Positions 59,861 to 64,000 of a stretch of DNA of 64,000 nucleotides are shown here, one piece after another. Below the pieces are notes generated by a model. It did not search any database, was not told the DNA's origin, and saw only the letters and a program-made list of their open reading frames with translations. The stretch is from Micromonospora coriariae (GTDB lineage Bacteria > Actinomycetota > Actinomycetes > Mycobacteriales > Micromonosporaceae): contig NZ_LT607412.1 in assembly GCF_900091455.1 (NCBI RefSeq), positions 124,001-188,000 on the forward strand. Reading direction: 5' to 3'. The position numbers and the translations under genes were made by a program. Position 1 is the stretch's first letter. Every line of letters starts with the position of its first letter.

Positions 59861-60892
59861 ATGATCGTTGGGTTACGCACCGCACTGGGCGACCGTCTCG
59901 GCATCACCGCGCCGGTGGTGCAGGCGCCGGTCGGTTCCGCGGCGGCGCCGGAACTTGCCGCCGCAGTGTCCGAGGCCGGTGGGCTCGGCATGCTGGCAGT
60001 GACGTGGCAAGGTCCTGACCGGGCGCGCGACAGCATCCGCGAGGTGCGACGGCGTACGTCCCGGCCGTTCGGGGTCAATCTGATACTCGACTTTCCCGTG
60101 CAGGACACGTTGGCGGTCTGCTTGGACGAGGCGGTTCCGGTCGTCTCGACCTTCTGGGGCGACCCGGCGCCTGTCAGCCAGCTGATCCGGGACGGCGGTG
60201 CGCTGCACATGCACACGGTCGGCAGCGTGAGGGAGGCGCAGCACTCCGTCGACTGTGATGTCGACGTCATCGTGGCGCAGGGCTGGGAAGGCGGTGGGCA
60301 CGTGCGCGGGACGACCACCACGATGGTTCTGGTGCCGGCCGTGGTCGACGCGGTCAGCCCGATCCCGGTCATGGCAGCCGGAGGCATCAGCGACGGCCGC
60401 GGTGTCGCCGCCGCCCTGGCCCTGGGCGCGCAAGGCGTGTGGCTGGGCACCCGTTTCCTCGCGACCATCGAGGCAAGGACCCATCAGCTCTACCGCAACC
60501 GTCTGGTCGCCTCCGGTGCCGAGGACACGGTCCACACTCGCTGCTTCGACGGCGGCTGGCCCGACGCGCCGCACCGCGTCCTGCGCAACACCACCGTGCA
60601 TCGCTGGGAATCCGCTGGATCTCCACCGTCGCCGGGGCGCCCCGGCGACGGCGACATCGTGGCCGTCGACGACGAAGGCCAACCGCACCACCGGTACGAG
60701 GATCTGATTCCGCTGCCCGGCATGACCGGAGACCTGGCGGACATGGCTCTCTATGCCGGACAGTCGGTCGAACTCGTCCGCGACGTCCGCCCGGCGGGTC
60801 AGCTCATCCGCGACCTCACGACACAGACCATCGACGCCATCGAGCAGATGCGCCGGATGACCCGACCGGCGCACGGGAGTCCGCAACCATGA
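59861..60892 (+). CDS. Nitronate monooxygenase / 2-nitropropane dioxygenase family protein
   Basis: The 343-residue TIM barrel has APVVQAPVGSAAAPELAAAV, FGVNLILDFP, VIVAQGWEGGGHVRG (active-site His strip) and MAAGGISDGRGVAAALALGA for FMN phosphate binding. It oxidises nitronates or acts as an enoyl reductase-like flavoenzyme. Divergent from the HxlR-PhzF operon; probably controlled by the same HxlR protein. Confidence 0.88.
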   Translation: MIVGLRTALGDRLGITAPVVQAPVGSAAAPELAAAVSEAGGLGMLAVTWQGPDRARDSIREVRRRTSRPFGVNLILDFPVQDTLAVCLDEAVPVVSTFWGDPAPVSQLIRDGGALHMHTVGSVREAQHSVDCDVDVIVAQGWEGGGHVRGTTTTMVLVPAVVDAVSPIPVMAAGGISDGRGVAAALALGAQGVWLGTRFLATIEARTHQLYRNRLVASGAEDTVHTRCFDGGWPDAPHRVLRNTTVHRWESAGSPPSPGRPGDGDIVAVDDEGQPHHRYEDLIPLPGMTGDLADMALYAGQSVELVRDVRPAGQLIRDLTTQTIDAIEQMRRMTRPAHGSPQP

Positions 60893-60959
60893 CCTCCCCA
60901 CCTCCCAGCGAAGGCCACGCCGACAGCAGCGCTGCTGTGCGGGAAGCTTCCGGCGCGGC

Positions 60960-61068
60960 CGGGACAGCGCCAGCTACCTCGAAGACGTCGGCTACCTCAC
61001 CCACGGCACTCTCGGGTTCTGCACCGACTGGAAGATCGATTACGTCCCCACTGGCTGGCGCAAGCTCC
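60960..61068 (+). pseudogene. Unidentified protein fragment
   Basis: A frame in the gap reads SYLEDVGYLTHGTLGFCTDW followed by KIDYVPTGWRKLLRTGPW. It looks like a real protein but has no start and runs into the antisense of the protease gene. The family is not recognised. Confidence 0.3.
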
Positions 61069-62382
61069 TCAGAACCGGTCCCTGGTTCCAAGGAGGGCGT
61101 TGTGCGCGGTGCGGCGCCACGGCGCGAGTTCAGTGTCGATCTCGGCCCAACGGATGTCGTCGACGCAGACGGCTCCGTCGACACCAGGCAGGGCCTCGAT
61201 CAGCGCCATCCTCTGGTCTTCGCTCGGGTGGGTGCTCCACAGGTCGGTGGTTCGCCGGCTGAGCTGGCGGGCCAGCGGCAGGTGGGCGGCCAGGCGTTGC
61301 CGGGCTTCGGCCGCCATCGCCTCAAGTTGCTCACCGTCGATACGTGGCGCCAGATGCCACAAGTCCTGCCAGATCCGGCCGGCAAGCAGGACCGTCTCGG
61401 AGGATCGGAGGAAGGGCGCGCTGCCGGCGACCCTGCGGGCCACTAGATCGGCCCGGTACTCGGCGTGACGGCTGTCGGGCATCGCCACGCTGTCGACGAG
61501 CAGCTGAGCGGTCGCGGCGGCGACATTGGCCAGAGCGACGATTCCGTGAACGATCATCCCGAGGAGGACGACTGTCCCCCTCCCCTGCTCGGCCAGCGAG
61601 TCCGCCGCCCGAATGGCTCGCCGCCAGGGGTTCCGCCCACCGGTGGCCGCTACCGCCCGGGCGCCGAACGTCCTCGCCAGCAGGGTCCTTCGTACCCGAA
61701 GCGGATCGCCGTTGGCGAGGTGACCCAGCTCGTGGGCCAGGAGCGAAGCCCGGGCCGGCCGCGGCAGCATCACCCACAGCGGGATTCCGATGACGAGCAC
61801 CGACCGCTGGCGCCAACCCAGCCGGGCGACACCAGCGTTGAGGCTCAGGTCCGCGCAGATCACGTCGGGAACCGGTGTCCCGGCGGCATCGGCGACCTCC
61901 CGCACCAGACGGTGCAACTGCGGAGCCTCGCGCTCGGTGATCACGCCATACTTCGGCACCCGCCCGAACGACGGCTTGACAAGCAGCAAGATGAGCACAG
62001 CGGGGATCGCCATGGCCAGCCGGACGCCCGGCGGCAGATCGCTGGCCACGACAAGCCAGACGAGGTAGCCCGCCGCCGCCAGCCCCAGCAGGGCCAACAC
62101 CACGGAGGCCGCCAACAGCCAGACCTCACCCGACGACGTCCCAGCCGGGCGTGCCTCCGGGTCGGCCAGCAGCTGCTCATGCGCCGCCCGATCGACCTCC
62201 AGCCCTCGCCGGAACCCCCACCGGCCGATCATCCTGGTGCCGCGCCAGGGAGCCAGGGCCGGGTCGTACACGTCCAGGTTCCACCGGCAGGCAGAGCACC
62301 AGGAGAGCGCCCCCGCCTCCAGCAATACCAAGTCGTGGGCACACGCCGGACACTTGCTCGGCGTCGTCGTCTTCGTCGGCAC
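61069..62382 (-). CDS. M48-family membrane metalloprotease with N-terminal zinc ribbon
   Basis: The 437-residue protein has a four-Cys zinc ribbon (CPAC, CSAC; residues 11-32), two central membrane segments (VWLLAASVVLALLGLAAAGY and LAMAIPAVLILLLV) and the M48 active site HELGH (His217, Glu218, His221). The third ligand Glu lies in HAEYRADLVA. Resembles HtpX-type quality-control proteases. GTG start chosen because upstream residues are not protein-like; the ribosome site is weak. Confidence 0.82.
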   Translation of the reverse strand: MPTKTTTPSKCPACAHDLVLLEAGALSWCSACRWNLDVYDPALAPWRGTRMIGRWGFRRGLEVDRAAHEQLLADPEARPAGTSSGEVWLLAASVVLALLGLAAAGYLVWLVVASDLPPGVRLAMAIPAVLILLLVKPSFGRVPKYGVITEREAPQLHRLVREVADAAGTPVPDVICADLSLNAGVARLGWRQRSVLVIGIPLWVMLPRPARASLLAHELGHLANGDPLRVRRTLLARTFGARAVAATGGRNPWRRAIRAADSLAEQGRGTVVLLGMIVHGIVALANVAAATAQLLVDSVAMPDSRHAEYRADLVARRVAGSAPFLRSSETVLLAGRIWQDLWHLAPRIDGEQLEAMAAEARQRLAAHLPLARQLSRRTTDLWSTHPSEDQRMALIEALPGVDGAVCVDDIRWAEIDTELAPWRRTAHNALLGTRDRF

Positions 62383-62399
62383 GAGGGTGGAGTGTAGAT

Positions 62400-62951
62400 C
62401 GCAGTGACAGGAGTGCGTGGTCCGGCAAAGGCGGCGTGGTCTGCGGTCACCAACGTGTGGCCCCAGACGGTCGTGCAAACCTGCGTGATCCATCTGATCC
62501 GCAACACGATCCGGCTGACCTCCTGCAAGTACTGGGACGAGCTGAAACGAGCCCTCAAGCCGATCTACACCGGGCGGTCAACGCGCCGCGGCCCGGACCG
62601 CTTTCGACGACCTGGCGGACAAGTGGGGCGGGCGTTATCCGGTGGTGATCTGGTTGTGGGACAACGCCTGGTCCGAGTTTCATCCGGTTCCTGGACTACG
62701 ACGTGGAGATCCGCAGGGTGATCTGCTCGACCAACGCGATCGAGTCCCTCATCGCCCGCTACCGGCGAGCGGTCAAAGCCCGCGGCCACTTCCCGAACGA
62801 GCAGGCGGCGCTAAAGTGCCTGTATCTCGTGACCCGGTCTTTGGCCCCGACCGGAACCGGCCGGACCCGATGGACGATGCGCTGGAAACCCGCGTTGAAC
62901 GCCTTCGCCATCACCTTCAGCGACCGCTTCCCGGCCGTTGAGACCTACTAG
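62400..62951 (+). pseudogene. IS256-family (Transposase_mut) transposase remnant
   Basis: The first frame gives VVQTCVIHLIRNTIRLTSCK and YWDELKRALKPIYT. A second frame from ~62700 gives RRVICSTNAIESLIARYRRA, VKARGHFPNEQAALKCLYLV and NAFAITFSDRFPAVETY then stop. This is the C-terminal half of an IS256-type transposase, with at least one frameshift near 62580-62700. The N-terminal half is absent. Confidence 0.85.
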
Positions 62952-62954
62952 AAG

Positions 62955-63135
62955 ACCGCCGGAAGCACCGTTAGCGAGATAGTCCCCCGGCTCCGGGGCT
63001 GGTGCGGGCGCGGCCGGCGTGGCGGTGGTCGCTGGTGGGGCGGCGGCCGGAGTCTCGGGTGTGCTGGTGCCGCAGCCTGCGGCGGCGAGCATGACCGCGG
63101 GCGGTGACGGCGACGGTGCTGTGGTGAAGACGCAT
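62955..63135 (-). pseudogene. Lipoprotein gene broken by frameshift and cut off by the IS256 remnant
   Basis: GAGG precedes an ATG giving MRLHHSTVAVTA. A shift of one base then restores VMLAAAGCGTSTPETPAAAP, a signal peptide core with lipobox AAGC and a Pro/Ala/Thr linker. The frame runs into the reverse of the IS256 remnant within ~60 residues. Together this is a lipoprotein start truncated by insertion. Confidence 0.45.
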
Positions 63136-63241
63136 TGCGTGATCCTCGGACAGCGGGCACACCTGCGCCGCCCTCTGACCCGCTCGCGGCCTGTCCGGCT
63201 GGGGACACAGCCGCTCCCCCACCTGACCTACGAAGATCAGC

Positions 63242-63577
63242 ATGACTGACATGAGCGAGCAAACGGTCGTGCGCTGCGGCGACCGCCTCACCACCATCAC
63301 CGACGTTCAGATCCCGCCCACCGTATGTCGCTTCCCCGCCGGGCACGCTGGCTGGCACATGGCCGACACCGGGGCCGAATGGAGCCAGGTACCGGCCGCC
63401 GACCTGCCGCTGCTGCTGCTGGCCGCAGTCGACAACGCGTTGCGGAACGGCTCGTACATGACGGGCGCGAACGTGGCGTTCAACCGGCCGTGCGAACGCC
63501 TCGGGATTGACCGGGATGCGCGCGTGTTCCGGCCCGACTGGGCTCCCGCCACCGACAGTGCGGACGGCAGTCGATGA
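63242..63577 (+). CDS. Hypothetical protein (111 residues)
   Basis: The product begins MTDMSEQTVVRCGDRLTTIT and contains CRFPAGHAGWHMADTGAEWS, a Cys/His pattern that could bind a metal, then LLLLAAVDNALRNGSYMTG. Family not recognised. It couples by an ATGA overlap to the next frame, supporting translation of both. Confidence 0.6.
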   Translation: MTDMSEQTVVRCGDRLTTITDVQIPPTVCRFPAGHAGWHMADTGAEWSQVPAADLPLLLLAAVDNALRNGSYMTGANVAFNRPCERLGIDRDARVFRPDWAPATDSADGSR

Positions 63578-63830
63578 GCGCCGTCGAGTCAAGGGCCGGA
63601 GTGTGGACAGCTATCACCGCCGACCAAACCGGTGGCATCCATATCGGCAGCGAAGCCGTCCGAAGGAGCACCCGCGCATCCTGGTGGTGCGGGCACTGCT
63701 CGATGAGGACGACATCTGCGAGAAGGAGACCGGTGCTGTCGTCGACACCGAGTTCGACCAAGCAGTCGAGACCATCGCAACGACACCGGGCACGTCGGAT
63801 TGGGGAGCGCACCGTCGTCGTCGGTCATGA
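63574..63830 (+). pseudogene. Small coupled gene with probable frameshift
   Basis: The ATG overlaps the previous stop and begins MSAVESRAGVWTAITADQTG. After about 30 residues this frame becomes Arg/Ser-rich and implausible, while the adjacent frame continues with RILVVRALLDEDDICEKETG and AVVDTEFDQAVETIATTPG before a stop at 63830. I infer a frameshift near 63660. Sequencing error is possible. Confidence 0.35.
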
Positions 63831-64000
63831 GCCAGCTAACGTCAGCGGGAACGGCCCAGCCGGCCTCGTCCGTCTCGCCCAGATCCCACTGCGCCGCGGC
63901 CTGTTGGAGATCGTCCGGCGCGGGTGACCTGCCGCAACTGAGGATGCGCTTTCGGCGGCACGGCCGGACCGAAGCCGCCTGCCGCGCAGAACGCGTGGGC

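Noticed and set aside
58514..60892. Phenazine biosynthesis cluster
   Set aside because: Only a PhzF-like gene is present, with an altered active site; no other phz genes are nearby.

Overview
The window is high-GC DNA with frequent GTG and TTG starts, long antisense open frames and many four-base stop/start overlaps. The protein types (Liv-type transport, IclR and HxlR regulators, F420/NADP-type oxidoreductases, LuxR giants with an N-terminal ATPase, secreted malectin-bearing subtilisin) point to an actinomycete, possibly a Micromonosporaceae relative. That placement is an inference from protein style; no rRNA or other taxonomic marker is present.

Region 1 (1-1000): the 3' part of an ArsR/low-molecular-weight phosphatase fusion (arsenic type) and a VOC protein. 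Region 2 (1231-22008) is the most striking part: two divergent, almost completely translationally coupled operons around an IclR regulator. The leftward arm encodes a five-part Liv-type ABC importer, an MmgE/PrpD protein, an Asp/Glu/hydantoin racemase, an FAD dehydrogenase, a hydantoinase-type amidohydrolase and a CaiB/BaiF CoA-transferase. The rightward arm encodes IclR, a CitE/HpcH-type lyase, a cyclase-type hydrolase, three more MmgE/PrpD proteins, a DUF3891 protein, a flavin split-barrel protein, an EthD-like protein, an unknown protein and an LLM flavoprotein. Two near-identical palindromes lie in the divergent gap. I read this as an inducible uptake-and-degradation pathway for an unidentified acid, imide or ureide that ends in CoA-thioester cleavage. 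I do not recognise the set as a described pathway.

Region 3 (22-26.5 kb) has scattered small genes: an SDR, a VOC protein and small hypotheticals. Region 4 (26.8-43 kb) carries a 2062-residue secreted subtilisin preceded by a 50-codon ORF, a large LuxR-type ATPase regulator, a HAD phosphatase, a MaoC hydratase, a lipoprotein, a broken HAD gene and a secreted M20-type peptidase. Region 5 (43.3-46.8 kb) is a CPBP protease/histidine kinase/response regulator operon flanked by remnants of an FtsX permease and a creatininase. Region 6 (46.8-53.3 kb) is a redox island: LysR, three NADP/F420-type oxidoreductases, two SDR-type proteins, TetR and a transposase remnant. Region 7 (53.7-57.4 kb) is a complete osmoprotectant-type ABC importer operon, followed by a fragment matching a tRNA-Arg 3' end and a strong hairpin.

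Region 8 (57.7-64 kb) has a cupin, an HxlR-PhzF pair divergent from a nitronate monooxygenase, an M48 protease, a decayed IS256-type transposase abutting a broken lipoprotein gene, and two small coupled genes at the edge. Remnants and transposase scars concentrate to the right of about 39 kb, so that part looks like a region of repeated insertion and loss, while 1.2-22 kb looks intact.
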